DNA from: Lycorma delicatula
Lineage: Eukaryota; Arthropoda; Insecta; Hemiptera; Fulgoridae
Reading direction: 5' to 3'
Assembly (NCBI RefSeq): GCF_047948215.1
Contig: NC_134461.1
Coordinates: 91,346,245 to 91,410,244, forward strand
DNA length: 64,000 nucleotides
The first letter of the stretch is position 1. Each line of letters opens with the position of its first letter. The notes beneath the pieces are model-generated. The model was given only the letters and a program-made list of their open reading frames with translations. It was not told the DNA's origin and made no database searches. Shown piece after piece: positions 24,516-36,059 of the stretch. Position numbers and translations under genes: made by a program.

Positions 24516-25639
24516 AATCCTCATTTTTAAACTGAAACAGTAGGAGTATTTAAAATATAAGGAAAATATGAAATTACCATACGATATGAACATATTTTGA
24601 ATTGAAAATTACAAAGTTTGATATCTTTATAATGAGTTTGATATCTGTAGATCTGCCTTTTATTCAGATGAATGAAATAATTTTTTAATATAAATGTGTT
24701 TTAAATCCTGGAGAATAGTTTAATTCAACCATGTCTTGAAATTGCTATTGACAGAGTAGTAATCTTTAATTTAAAAAGTTGCAGGTTTGAATCTGGGACA
24801 GACGTAAAAATTTACAAATTTGTATTTTTTATCGTAATACAGAACTTAGAGGCTCTATTTGGAAATTAGAATTTTATGAGAGAAACGTAAAATGTTTGAT
24901 AAAACTTTCATTTTAATGGAGTTGTATACATATTTAACCAATAAACGATTTTAAAATAGATTAATAATTGGATATAAATTACGAGTATAATAATCTTATT
25001 ATAAGTAATTAAAATTGTTTTTATGTTTATTTCTTATTTATATAATTAGTTATTTTGATGCATTTTATTTTATTTTTTTTATTTTACATTTTCTCGTGTC
25101 CATATAGAGAAAAAGATGTCCGAGCTTTTTTCTACCAAAGTAACTGATAATAATCCAGCTGACCGCGTCTCGTCGGTTTGCTTTTTATCTTAAACTAAGT
25201 ACCATCTTACTTTAATATGATGAACTGCTGACTCCCAACATGAGTCGTAAGTTAGCAGCTTCAACATTCACCTTGGAAATAACAAACCAGTATTTCATGT
25301 AATAAAAAACGAACATTTTATTCATATCCATACATCATTGTTTTCTGTGTCCTCTGCTCAGTACTTTTTTTGTTTTGTAAATACTTATAGATTTTTATCT
25401 TACTTTGTTTTCTTTTATTTTCACTTTTTTTCTTGTACCAAGAATTTATTCGTATATTATACTACATAATCGTATTACACAATACATAAAATATAATTTT
25501 CATAATTTATAAAGTATTTGTCGAAATATATGTTCAGGAATAGGGTGTTTAATTTCTATTAAAAAAAAATTGATCGTTTCGATAAATATTTTTTTAGCGA
25601 TAAAATATTTTAAACTAGCGAGATGTATAACAGAGGCGC
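24516..25639. other. AT-rich sequence, nothing firmly recognised
   Basis: About 24750-24810 contains AGTAGTAATC and GGTTTGAATCTGG at tRNA-like spacing and may be a SINE relic. No gene seen. Confidence 0.4.
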
Positions 25640-25825
25640 TTGGTTTGGAAAAAAGTGAAGTACACGAATTTAGGTTTACGAGACGTCTGGGAGAAAATAC
25701 AACGATTCAGTTCACAATACGAACTGCGACTTAACAATTACGTGAATCATTTAACCGTGAACCTCCTAGATAACGAGGATGACTTTAGAAGATTAAAATG
25801 GCTACACGCTCTGGACCTTAATGAT
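25640..25825 (+). pseudogene. Jockey-type LINE ORF2, extreme C-terminus
   Basis: The frame reads KVKYTNLGLRDVWEKIQRFS, 'SQYELRLNNYVNHLTVNLLD' and 'NEDDFRRLKWLHALDLN', the conserved C-terminal tail of jockey-clade ORF2. The open frame runs on to 26035 through unrelated DNA and into the antisense of a SINE, so the true coding end has lost its stop. Only about 60 residues of LINE are present. The same signature closes the fragments at 7125 and 16795. Confidence 0.75.
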
Positions 25826-25974
25826 TTAAGTGTAACTTTATTTGTAAGTGCTACGCATTCTCTCTTCAATTTTTATTTTCAAATTGATTGCATGTTCTTT
25901 TATTTATCTTCTCTTGTTTCATTGTTTTTCTTACTATTTATGACTTCTTTTATTTTGCTTTCTCTTGTTCTACT

Positions 25975-26274
25975 TTCTTTTCCCTTCCTTTTTCTGTTTA
26001 GAACCATCTTCGAGTGGTATTGCTTCAGAGGATGAATTAGGATAATATGTATGAAAGTAAATGAAGTGTAGTCTTATACATTCTCAGATCGACCATTCCT
26101 GAGATATATGGTTAATTGAAACTCAACCACTTAAGAAAACCGGTATCCACGATCTAGTATTCAAATCCGTATAAAAGTGACAACAGCCTTTATTAGAATT
26201 TGAATCTTCGAACTTTCGACTTGAAATCAACTGATTTATGATAACGAGTTTACCACTAGATCAACCAGGTGTGT
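25975..26274 (-). mobile_element. tRNA-derived SINE, family 1, with target-site duplication
   Basis: On the minus strand it runs from the head (GGTTGATCTAGTGGTAAAC, A-box-like; AGATTCAAATTC, decayed B box) to the family 1 tail and an A/G-rich 3' end. Flanks TTTCTCTTGTTCTACT (25959-25974) and TTTCTCTTGTTTTACT (26275-26290) match at 15 of 16 positions, which sets the limits of the insertion. Confidence 0.9.
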
Positions 26275-26290
26275 TTTCTCTTGTTTTACT

Positions 26291-27342
26291 GTTAGGTGTT
26301 AAATGTTGTTCAAAATTACTTGTGTATGTGCTGGTTGCCACAAAAGTTCTTTGTGATACTAGTGCATAGTTTTTCAGGAGTTTCATTGGGAACTCCTTAT
26401 CATGTGATCACGAGTATGACTCAATTTATTCAAGGATGGTATAAATGTAATCAATTTTATATAATAAACTTTGAAACAAAATATATATATAACAATGCTA
26501 TGTTCTTTGAGAATACCCAGTTTTTTTAGAAATAATTCTTAAAGTTTTGAATTACATAACAGAGCATAATTTTTGAATTAATAAATATTACATTTAAAAA
26601 TTTTCATCACCAATGTCACTGTTATTCGCGGCATAGAGTAATTGTTGGGCTGTACTGAAGACACTACATTTTCTGTAACATAAAACGTAATATTAATATT
26701 ATAATGGGATAGACAGTATGACGATGAATAGTTGTATAACTGCTATTTTTTTTACTAATAATCATAAATCGGTGGTTAATAAAATCGATCATTAAACGTT
26801 AAATCAACATCAAAAATAACGAACTCTTGCTAATATTAATATGCTAACACGAAAGTGCGGGATGTATCGCCATAGAGTTAATTAATCGTCTGTACTATAT
26901 CTTGAAATTTATTCCTAATATTTATATGTTTTTCACTGCATTTTGAAATCACGTTTTAAAGTTTTCTTTATTGTTCTTTGAAAATGACGAATTGGAAAAA
27001 CCAGTAGTAAATCGGTTGTTTAAATTATAATATTATATTTGTCACTATTTTTTTAATGATAATTATTTTATCGATTTAAAATCTTTCTATTATGAAAATT
27101 GTGTATTGTATTTATTATAATATAATTAAAAGAACATTAAAATTTATTATTCCTTAATTTATTCAGCTAAGTATATATTAACTCTGCAGTATATCATATT
27201 AGTCGATTTCATATGATGAATAAAAATAACGATTTTCACCTACTGTAGTAATTTTAATATTCTGTAGTATACAATAAGTATAAAAACAAAATTTAATCGT
27301 ATATATTTAATAAAAGCGACTGTGCAACTCTTTGTAAAATCA
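26291..27342. other. AT-rich sequence, nothing recognised
   Basis: The open frame at 26296-26529 shows no family signature. Confidence 0.5.
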
Positions 27343-27394
<52 letters not shown>

Positions 27395-27420
27395 TGTGTG
27401 TGTCTCACTCTCTCTCTTTC
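27343..27420. repeat. TC/TG compound microsatellite
   Basis: Pure TC repeats switch to TG repeats and back to TC within 78 bp. Confidence 0.97.
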
Positions 27421-27481
27421 ATTTAATGTAAAGAAAACTAATACTACATCTTCGTCTAAATAAATACTTCACTTTTTCTAA

Positions 27482-27522
27482 GATTTGTTACTAAGAGCGG
27501 TAGCCGGTCTTAGTAACAAATC
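27482..27522. repeat. Perfect 15-bp inverted repeat (hairpin)
   Basis: GATTTGTTACTAAGA (27482-27496) and its exact inverse complement (27508-27522) flank an 11-nt loop, GCGGTAGCCGG. No T-run or ORF suggests a terminator or RNA gene. Confidence 0.95.
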
Positions 27523-29561
27523 AATAACTCTAAAATACTGTTTAAAATTATTAGCTGCTGGAAAGAAATGTTAATGAAATTTTGTTTAGTTGATACATAC
27601 CAGCTTAGGTCTTGCCAATTGTTTAATATTCAACTAATTCAAAACTGTCATTGGAGTTTCTTCAAATTCTGTTAAGTGAATAAAACCAGTTAGAGGTCAG
27701 AGTTTTAATTCACGTTAATTTTTTATTTATTTTTATAGTTAATAATACTTTAACATTCGTTTGGTTTAATTAAGTTTTAAATTAAAAAAAACGAATTAAA
27801 AATTATAAAATAAGGTAATTTACCAATCCTGTGATTTTTATAGTGATGTTTTAATATAAAAGCTACATATTATTTAAGTCATACCATGAAAATAAGTAGG
27901 AACACCCATGCATCCATGAAGTGTGTCCAGTTAAAACTCAATCCACCCTACCGCCACTGTTCAAGAGAACAATATAATAAACATATGTTTGATGATGATA
28001 ATAACAGGTAAAATTAAGAGATCTCGTAGTAGACAGGTAGAACGAAAGACAGCTAAGCTATTTGGCTAGTTGAGCCCCGCCTCAACTGGCGCCTGAATTA
28101 CCCATCTAAATAAATGAACTCATCCGTGAAAATTCTCTACTTTTATATAAAAAAAAAAAATTCGCCGGATTTTTTAAAATAATTACTATCATTTTTAAAT
28201 AACCAAAAGAGTTTCTAAAGTCTCAGTGAACAGATTTCATAGGTACTTGGAAACTATATCTTTCCAAGAGGTAAAGAAAAATCCTAGGTAAATTAAATTT
28301 TCTTATATTTCGTTTCCTACACGACTTATGCCAATTTTCATTAAAATTATTGGAATATTTGTATGAATACATTCCTAAACACTACTTTCCGTTTCTTTGT
28401 CACCTTACAATGACGTCATCAGTGCCGTTTTCCAGACTTTTCGATAGAATCGAAATAATTATAAGAAATATATGAAATGAGTTGATGAAAAAACAGAATA
28501 GAATGGTGGGTACAATGTAGATGTTTTATTTTGTCCTCTAAGTTTATTTTAAACCAGCATAGATCAATGTTATTCTTGCTTCATTACAATCAGATTGTTT
28601 ATTGTATCTACAGATTCGTAAGACTACGAAAAAGACTGTTTAAAGGACTTAACTCGTTCCTGTTGTCTATCGGATAAATATCATTCAATCCGGAGAATTC
28701 ATTAAGTTCAGCGCACGTACCATAACTTTCAGAATTTAATAAATTACACATAAGATTATTTTAAATTTCTTTTATTAAGATGACATAATAATATATGTAA
28801 TAAATTACTTTAATCTCTGATTAGATTATTTTTTACGTACGTACAGTAGATGTAGTTACGTAAAATGATGTCGGTGACACCACTTGAGACATCAAACCTT
28901 CCTGAAAACGTAATAGTCGTTCGTTTCAGGATAATCTTATCCCATGACAGGCTTGCTTAATTAAATCAGGCGTGAAGTGGTTTCCTGCGGACTGTACTGA
29001 GCCAAAAATACTTTTACACATCGGCACCGTAAGCTCATTGTAATGCAGATATTCATTATTGTAATGGAGATGTTGGCTTTACAAATGATACCTAATATCT
29101 GTTCCCACAGGTAATTACTTGCAATGAACATTATTATTCTCAGACAAAGCAAGTTTGACTAATGACTCGTGTACCTAATACTTCACAGTGACTTTAACAG
29201 TTGGTTTAAAGCGATAAATTAATATATCCCTTCATTTAAGAAATAACTGATTACATACACTGACCCATTAGTAGGGAAAATTTCTTTAAGTTAATAAAGA
29301 CTTCCTTTCTAGTAATTTGTAATTTTAAACGTACTTGAACCATTAATATGTCATCTGAATGAAGCATGATTGAAGCTTTGTGTATTTTTCCTACAAAAAT
29401 CACTTTAAACCATTGCAAATATACATCCTCCCAAGTTTCTTTCACTTAAGAATTACTCAAAATTTCTGTCATTTGTTGTAATAGACGGGACCAGACTGGA
29501 CATCACCGAACGATTCTAATATTCATAATCCCATTTTTTTTATTTTTTTTTATTTTTTTTA
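27523..29561. other. AT-rich sequence, one short hairpin
   Basis: No gene recognised. AGTTGAG/CTCAACT around CCCCGC (about 28058-28077) forms a 7-bp perfect stem, extendable with one wobble. A moderately GC-rich stretch occupies 28960-29110. Confidence 0.5.
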
Positions 29562-30350
29562 GGTAGATTTCAGAAGAAAGCTACCTGTTGTAATGGGTAC
29601 CATGATTCGACTTCCGAAAAATTTTGGCAAGTCGCGTTTCACATCTCCCAGACCCCAAACACCGTCAGTTAAAAAGTTAATAGATACATCTATATATATA
29701 AACTCGAACATATATTTCACTTTCTTGTGGACATGATAACTGCCGTAATTTTGCGCCAATCACTTTCAAATTGTTCCTTAAAAACAACTCGTCCCAAAAT
29801 CTCGGTTAAGTTCGTTAATGGCCAAAATCGTAGCATGGGTGTGGAAGTGGGGAGCTTTTTCAAAAAAACAAAATATCGCTATAACTTTCTTATTAAGTAA
29901 AATATCGAAATTGTTTAAAGTTCCTATTATTCCATGGATAAGGGCCTAAAACGTACGAAAATAAAGTTTCCTGATATCACCAACCATTGGCCCAGGGGTT
30001 GGAAAAAATGGGGTTTTGAAGACAAAAAAATCATACCTCCCTTAATAGACACAGTATCGAATCTGTTTAAAGTGATCGTTATTTCTCTAAACATTACCTA
30101 AAACTTTTGTCTGCAACAATTTTTTATATGACCAACCCTTACATTAAGAGAGGATAAAAATTTTGCTGGAATTGTAAGAAAATGGGCTTGTCGTATGCTA
30201 AACATGTGAAACTTTTTTTCACATGCAACCATTGTCGTAATGAGTGAATTTAAGTTTTTCTTAAAATTTTAAGTGGAAACCTTTTTTATCTCCTACTTGA
30301 TACCGGTGAAATCTACCTCCGCCTTCCGGCGTGCCGAAAGAGATTTTTTT
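29562..30350 (-). repeat. Repeat D, minus-strand copy
   Basis: Inverse of 17490-18175, extended by about 100 bp. It ends with 'ccgccttccggcgtgccg' (plus strand), the counterpart of the start of the first copy. The minus-strand 66-codon frame at 29559-29759 is not conserved as an open frame in the other copy, so I do not call a gene. Confidence 0.8.
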
Positions 30351-30606
30351 AATTGTCGTTTCACCTATTCTTTATCAAAACTTTAAGGTAGATTTTTAAA
30401 GCAAAACAAAATTGAAATCGGGTAATATTACTGGGGTGAAAAAACATTAATGTTGGCTATATTGTGACGTTATAATGCTGCCAAATTATGAAATAATAAT
30501 TTACTTTTCAATATAATTATTTTAAATATATGAAGCCTTGATATTACACAGGTTAAATATGTATACAGATAAACTTTCTTCAATAAAAAATACAGTAAAA
30601 ACTTTT

Positions 30607-30790
30607 GATCGAGTAGGTCTAGTGGCAAACTCGTCTTCGTAAACCAGCTGATTTCTAAAGTTCTCAGGTTCAAATTTTAATAAAAGTAATTACTTTTATT
30701 CAGATTTGAATACTAGATCGTGGACACCGATGTTCTTTGATGGTTGGGTTTCAGTTAATCAGGAATAGTCGGCCTGAATTTTTCAAGACA
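30607..30790 (+). mobile_element. SINE family 1, 3'-truncated copy
   Basis: Starts TCGAGTAGGTCTAGTGGC, has a decayed B box (CAGGTTCAAATTTTA), and continues through 'atactagatcgtggacacc' and 'tggttgggtttcagttaa'. It breaks off near 30790, before the shared tail. Confidence 0.75.
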
Positions 30791-31926
30791 AAAAAGATTT
30801 TTTTAAATTTGAAAAATTCCACTTATAATTTTATTTAATCATGGTCGCTATATTTGTAGTGATAATATTAACAGTAGACAAACAGTTTAATTAAAAATAT
30901 TAATCAGGCAACAAAAACTATTAATTTCATCACAAAATCAAAATACCTTCAATATCTACTAAATGATTAGATGTTGAAGTTGCTTCGGTAAAAGCATCGA
31001 ATAAAATTTCTTTTGTTACATTTTATTTTCATGTAAATAAAACGAATAATTTTGTGATACTGAAATAGAATTTAGAATCGCGTTACTTTCCGTCAGATTG
31101 TGGTTGAATTTTGTTTTTTTTTTTTTCTTTTTAACCACCTATAAAACTACCGTAGGAAAGCATATAAAGACAGTAAAACAGTCGTTAGCTTAATGCACCC
31201 CAGGAATTTGATAAATCAAATTCCGTTTTACTATGAAAGATGCAGTGTGTTATATGTCAAGATTTCCTAAAGGTTTTAAATCAACGATAAATCTAAATTT
31301 TATAAAAAAAAAGAAATAATATTGTTATAATTTCAGTACAATAAATAACCATGAGTTCTTTTTTTTGTGCTTAATTATATTTTAAATTCTTTATAATAAG
31401 TTATATAAAAACGAACTCAAAATATTTTTAAACAAAAATGTTGTTTTCTTATGCATGCAGATATCTTACTGGTAATATAAGTGTTTAAAGTCTTTTAATG
31501 AAACACATTTTGAAGATCTTAAGCTTAAGATTTATGTAATTTTTTTTACAGAAACTCGATGTAGTTTTTTTATTCATTGCAGTAAGTCAAGTTTTGTTTT
31601 TATAAATAAAATATAAATTCGTTTGCCATGACAATCCTATCATTCTTTACATTTCTTTCCCTCTAATTAAATCTGGGTTGACAAGTTACTGAACGAATAA
31701 ATATGTTCTTAGCATTTAAAGATTAAATATAAGTAATTTTGAAAAATAACATAATATTAATTATATTTCTTAGAATTAAATAAATATACATTCTTTTCCT
31801 TGCTTTTTATCATGATTTTTATTTAGTATCTTTATCTGTTTAATAAATTTATTTTTTTTTCTAAAGGAAATAAATTTCAAAACATTTCCTAATCTTAGGA
31901 GATTGCTTTCTTTCATTATAATAATA
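30791..31926. other. AT-rich sequence, nothing recognised
   Basis: No supported feature. Confidence 0.5.
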
Positions 31927-32400
31927 CTAGCCAGTCAGAATTCGCTTCGCTCGACCTTCGCGTCTAGCCAGTGGACTTCGCCACCTAGACCTCGCTTCGT
32001 TTGTTACCCTTACGGTTACGAGAATAATACTGATAAATAACAATTAAAGTACACAGACTTTAAAAATACAAAAAAAAATAAATAAATACTAAATTACCGA
32101 CGACAGAATATTAGTAAACATAGTAAACCAAGTGTACAGAGTTTTGATGAGAAAACCTTTATCCCTAAGGGGGCTAGGACACGATCTTTGGCTTAAAACT
32201 TCCGTGAGATAACACAAATATATCCAGAAAATTTTAAATCAATTGGTCAGTTGGTTCTCGCGTAATGCTGTTGCGTACGGACAAATAGAAAGAATGTGCT
32301 AAAAAAAAAATCTTTAGTTCTCGCGTAATGCTGTTGCGTACGGACAAATAGAAAGAATGTGCTAAAAAAAATCTTTGAGCCTATTTTGTGTATTATTTAA
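31927..32400 (-). mobile_element. Helitron-like 3' end
   Basis: On the minus strand the unit terminates in 'ctgactggCTAGT', preceded by a stem-forming GTCGAGCGAAGCGAATTC-type stretch. This is the arrangement of Helitron 3' ends (short hairpin then CTAG, insertion before T). The rest of the unit (towards 32400) has no ORF and contains a tandem duplication. The 5' end was not located. No replicase/helicase gene is present, so it would be non-autonomous. Confidence 0.5.
32255..32379. repeat. 63-bp tandem duplication
   Basis: Two consecutive copies starting TTCTCGCGTAATGCTGTTGC (32255 and 32318). They differ in A-run length (10 and 8) and a terminal base or two, so the duplication is recent. Confidence 0.95.
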
Positions 32401-32599
32401 TTACATTTTTAATTATTTCTTTAACGTTTTGCAATCTAGAAACGAGGAATAGAACAATAAGAGGTATTTTACAACGAAAACGGTTTAATTAGAAAAACAT
32501 ACACCAGTTTTCTGAAGAAATTAAAAAAAAAATATTTTATAAAGAATATGTCATGATTTTTGAAGCGAGATTAGTTAATTCTGTGACAAAGTTTGAGGG

Positions 32600-32824
32600 T
32601 GTTGGTTATTTAGTTTTACTTTCCTATCATTATAGCTCTTGAACTATGCTGCAGAAGGAAAGTATGGTAATCGGTTAAAAAATGGTGTATGGATTTTTTC
32701 TGCAATTATTAGCATTTCATGATCCAGGGTCCCAAAAAACAAAAAAGAAGTGAGGCTAATGTTCGTACGTACGAACATATGTATGTATGTACTTGTATTG
32801 GCGTGATTGAAACTTAATAATTTC
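32600..32824 (+). repeat. Repeat E, left part of interrupted copy
   Basis: Parallels 57065-57250: 'agaaggaaa.tatg', 'ggattttttctgcaa', 'tttcatgatcc', and ends with 'ttggcgtgattgaaac'. The RTE element starts where the match stops. Confidence 0.65.
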
Positions 32825-33095
32825 TGACTGGATAAATCGACTCAGGGATACAGAGTAGCTGGACCGAAGGTGCAACCATATCGGAGAGGTATCTGTTGAG
32901 AGCCAGATTAAGGAATGATTCCTGAAAGAGGGCAGCAGCTCTTTCAGTAGTTGTTAGGGGCGTGAGTCCCAATGACTTAAACGGCCGTATCAACATCACT
33001 CAGTCCTCTGAGTACTGCGCAGCTGAAAGCAATGGAAAACTACAGCTGCTTCTTTTCCAAGAAAATGTGGCTCTCTGCATTTTCACATAGCAATA
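32825..33095 (+). promoter_or_regulatory. 5' untranslated region of the RTE element
   Basis: About 270 bp between the break in repeat E and the first ATG of the large ORF. It is GC-richer than the flanks. RTE elements usually drive transcription from an internal 5' promoter, but I see no specific motif here. The 5' boundary is inferred from the paralogue lacking the insertion and is uncertain by about 10-15 bp. Confidence 0.5.
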
Positions 33096-36045
33096 ATGGA
33101 GGCGCCTTCCTTGGTAAAATATTCCGGAGGTAAAATAGTCCCCCGTTCGGATCTCCGGGTGGGGACTACTAAGGAAGGGGTCACCAGAAAATTAAAAAAT
33201 AACATTCTGCGAGTCGGAGCATGGAATGTTAGAAGCTTAAAAAAGGTTGGTAGGCTAGAAAATTTAAAAAGGGAAATGGATAGGGTGAATGTGGATATAG
33301 TAGGAATTAGTGAGGTTCGGTGGGAAGAGGAAGGCGACTTTTGGTCAGGTGATTTTAGAGTAATTAACTCAGCGTCAAATAATGGGCAGGCAGGAGTAGG
33401 TTTCGTGATGAACAAGAAGATAGGGAGGAGAGTGGAGTATTTCAAAACGCATAGCGATAGAATCATTGTAATAAGGATAAAATCAAAACCTAAACCGACA
33501 ACGATTGTTAACGTTTATATGCCTACAAGCGCCCATGATGATGATGAGGTAGAGTGTGTATACGAAGAGATTGATGAAGCAATTAAACACGTAAAAGGAG
33601 ATGAAAATTTAATAATAGTTGGAGATTGGAATGCAAGCATTGGAAAAGGCAAGGAAGGAAATATAGTGGGTGAATACGGGCTGGGCAAAAGGAATGAAAG
33701 AGGGGACCGACTTATAGAGTTTTGCACGAAGTATAATTTAGTAATTGCCAACACCCAATTTAAAAATCATAATAGAAGAATATACACTTGGAAAAAGCCA
33801 GGCGATACTGCAAGGTATCAGATAGATTATATTAAGCAAAGATTTAGAAATCAACTTATTGACTGCAAAACTTACCCTGGAGCAGACATTTATAGCGACC
33901 ATAATTTGGTGATAATGAAATGTAGATTGGGGTTTAAAAACCTGAAGAAAAGTTGTCAGATGAATCGGTGGAATTTAGAGAAGCTTGAGGAAGAGGGGGT
34001 AAAGAAGATTTTTGAGGAGGACATCACAAGAGGTCTGAGAAAAAAAGATAAGGTAGAAAATGTAGAAGAAGAATGGAAGAATGTTAAAAAGGAAATTCTT
34101 AAATCAGCAGAAGCAAACTTAGGCGGAATAAAGAGAACTGGTAGAAAACCTTGGGTTTCAGACGATATATTGCAGCTGATGGATGAACGTAGAAAATATA
34201 AGAATGCTAATGATGAAGAAAATAAAAGTAACTATCGGCAATTAAGAAATGCTATAAATAGGAGGTGCAAACTGGCGAAAGAAGAGTGGATTAAAGAAAA
34301 GTGTTCAGAAGTGGAAAGAGAAATGAACATTGGTAACATAGACGGAGCATACAGGAAAGTTAAGGAAAATTTTGGGGTACATAAATTAAAATCTAATAAT
34401 GTGTTAAACAAAGATGGTACACCAATATATAATACGAAAGGTAAAGTCGATAGATGGGTGGAATATATTGAAGAGTTATACGAAGGAAATGAATTAGAAA
34501 ATGGTGTTATAGAGGAAGAAGAGGAAGTTGAGGAGGATGAAATGGGAGAAACAATACTGAGATCTGAATTTAAGAGAGCATTAAAAGATTTAAATGGCAG
34601 AAAGGCTCCTGGAATAGACGGAATAACTATAGAATTACTGCGCAGTGCAGGTGAGGAAGCGATTGATAGATTATACAAACTGGTGTGTAATATTTATGAA
34701 AAAGGGGAATTTCCATCAGATTTCAAAAAAAGTGTTATAGTTATGATACCAAAGAAAGCAGGGGCAGATAAATGTGAAGAATATAGAACAATTAGTTTAA
34801 CTAGTCATGCATCAAAAATCTTAACTAGAATTTTATACAGAAGAATTGAGAGGAGTGGAAGAAGTGTTAGGAGAAGACCAATTTGGTTTCAGAAAAAGTA
34901 TAGGGACAAGGGAAGCAATTTTAGGCCTCAGATTAATAGTAGAAGGAAGATTAAAGAAAAACAAACCAACATACTTGGCGTTTATAGACCTAGAAAAGGC
35001 TTTCGATAACGTAGACTGGAATAAAATGTTCAGCATTTTAAAAAAATTAGGGTTCAAATACAGAGATAGAAGAACAATTGCTAACATGTACAGGAACCAA
35101 ACAGCAACAATAACAATTGAAGAACATAAGAAAGAAGCCCTAATAAGAAAGGGAGTCCGACAAGGATGTTCCCTATCTCCGTTACTTTTTAATCTTTACA
35201 TGGAACTAGCAGTTAATGATGTGAAAGAACAATTTAGATTCGGAGTAACAGTACAAGGTGAAAAGATAAAGATGTTACGATTTGCTGATGATATAGTAAT
35301 TCTAGCCGAGAGTAAAAAGGATTTAGAAGAAACAATGAATGGCATAGATGAAGTCCTAAGCAAGAACTATCGCATGAAAATAAACAAATACAAAACAAAA
35401 GTAATGAAATGTATTAGAAATAACAAAGATGGACCAATGAATGTGAAAATAGGAGGAGAAAGGATTATGGAGGTAGAAGAATTTTGTTATTTGGGAAGTA
35501 AAATTACTAAAGATGGACGAAGCAGGAGGGATATAAAATGCCGAATAGCACAAGCTAAACGAGCCTTCAGTAAGAAATATAATTTGATTACATCAAAAAT
35601 TAATTTAAATGTCAGGAAAAGATTTTTGAAAGTGTATGTTTGGAGTGTCGCTTTATATGGAAGTGAAACTTGGACAATCGGAGTATCTGAGAAGAAAAGA
35701 TTAGAAGCTTTTGAAATGTGGTGCTATAGGAGAATGTTAAAAATCAGATGGGTGGATAAAGTGACAAATGAAGAGGTATTGCGACAAATAGATGAAGAAA
35801 GAAGCATTTGGAAAAATATAGTTAAAAGAAGAGACAGACTTATAGGCCACATACTAAGGCATCCTGGAATAGTCGCTTTAATATTGGAAGGACAGGTAGA
35901 AGGGAAAAATTGTGTAGGCAGGCCACGTTTGGAATATGTAAAACAAATTGTTGGGGATGTAGGATGTAGAGGGTATACTGAAATGAAACGACTAGCTGTA
36001 GATAGGGAATCTTGGAGAGCTGCATCAAACCAGTCAAATGACTGA
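33096..36045 (+). pseudogene. RTE-type LINE polyprotein: endonuclease plus reverse transcriptase (one frameshift)
   Basis: The first open frame (33096-35009) starts at an ATG. It carries an apurinic-type endonuclease/exonuclease/phosphatase domain: GAWNVRSL near residue 40, SEVRW near 74, GDWNAS near 176 and YSDHN near 267. A linker follows, then the start of the reverse transcriptase (KAPGIDG near residue 503). At about 34846-34860 the frame shifts and continues in 34846-36045 with DQFGFRKSIGTREAI, AFIDLEKAFDNVDW, GVRQGCSLSPLLFNLYMELA, the catalytic LRFADDIVILAES (FADD about 35281) and the C-terminal RRMLKIRWVDKVTNEEVLRQ block. The catalytic residues I can place are intact. Apart from the frameshift I see no internal stop, so the copy is young or recently inactive. 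The enzyme nicks target DNA and reverse transcribes its own RNA there. It ends in 'aatgactga' plus an A-run. Related truncated copies lie at 23450 and 48110. Confidence 0.95.
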
Positions 36046-36059
36046 AGACAAAAAAAAAA
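36046..36059 (+). other. 3' A-rich tail of the RTE element
   Basis: The stop codon is followed by 'agac' and a run of 12 A, the element's 3' end. The two other copies end with the same 'gactgaaga' plus A-rich signature. Confidence 0.8.

Noticed and set aside
28050..28090. Hairpin AGTTGAG/CTCAACT considered as part of a tRNA.
   Set aside because: No acceptor stem, anticodon arm or pol III boxes at tRNA spacing.
30320..30350. 'ggcgtgccgaaagag' in repeat D resembles a stem followed by GAAA.
   Set aside because: There is no CTGANGA core upstream on that strand.
33083..35087. Several long minus-strand open frames (up to 148 codons) opposite the RTE element.
   Set aside because: They are shadows of the well-supported plus-strand endonuclease and reverse transcriptase frames, and are rich in serine and leucine as antisense of A/G-rich coding sequence.
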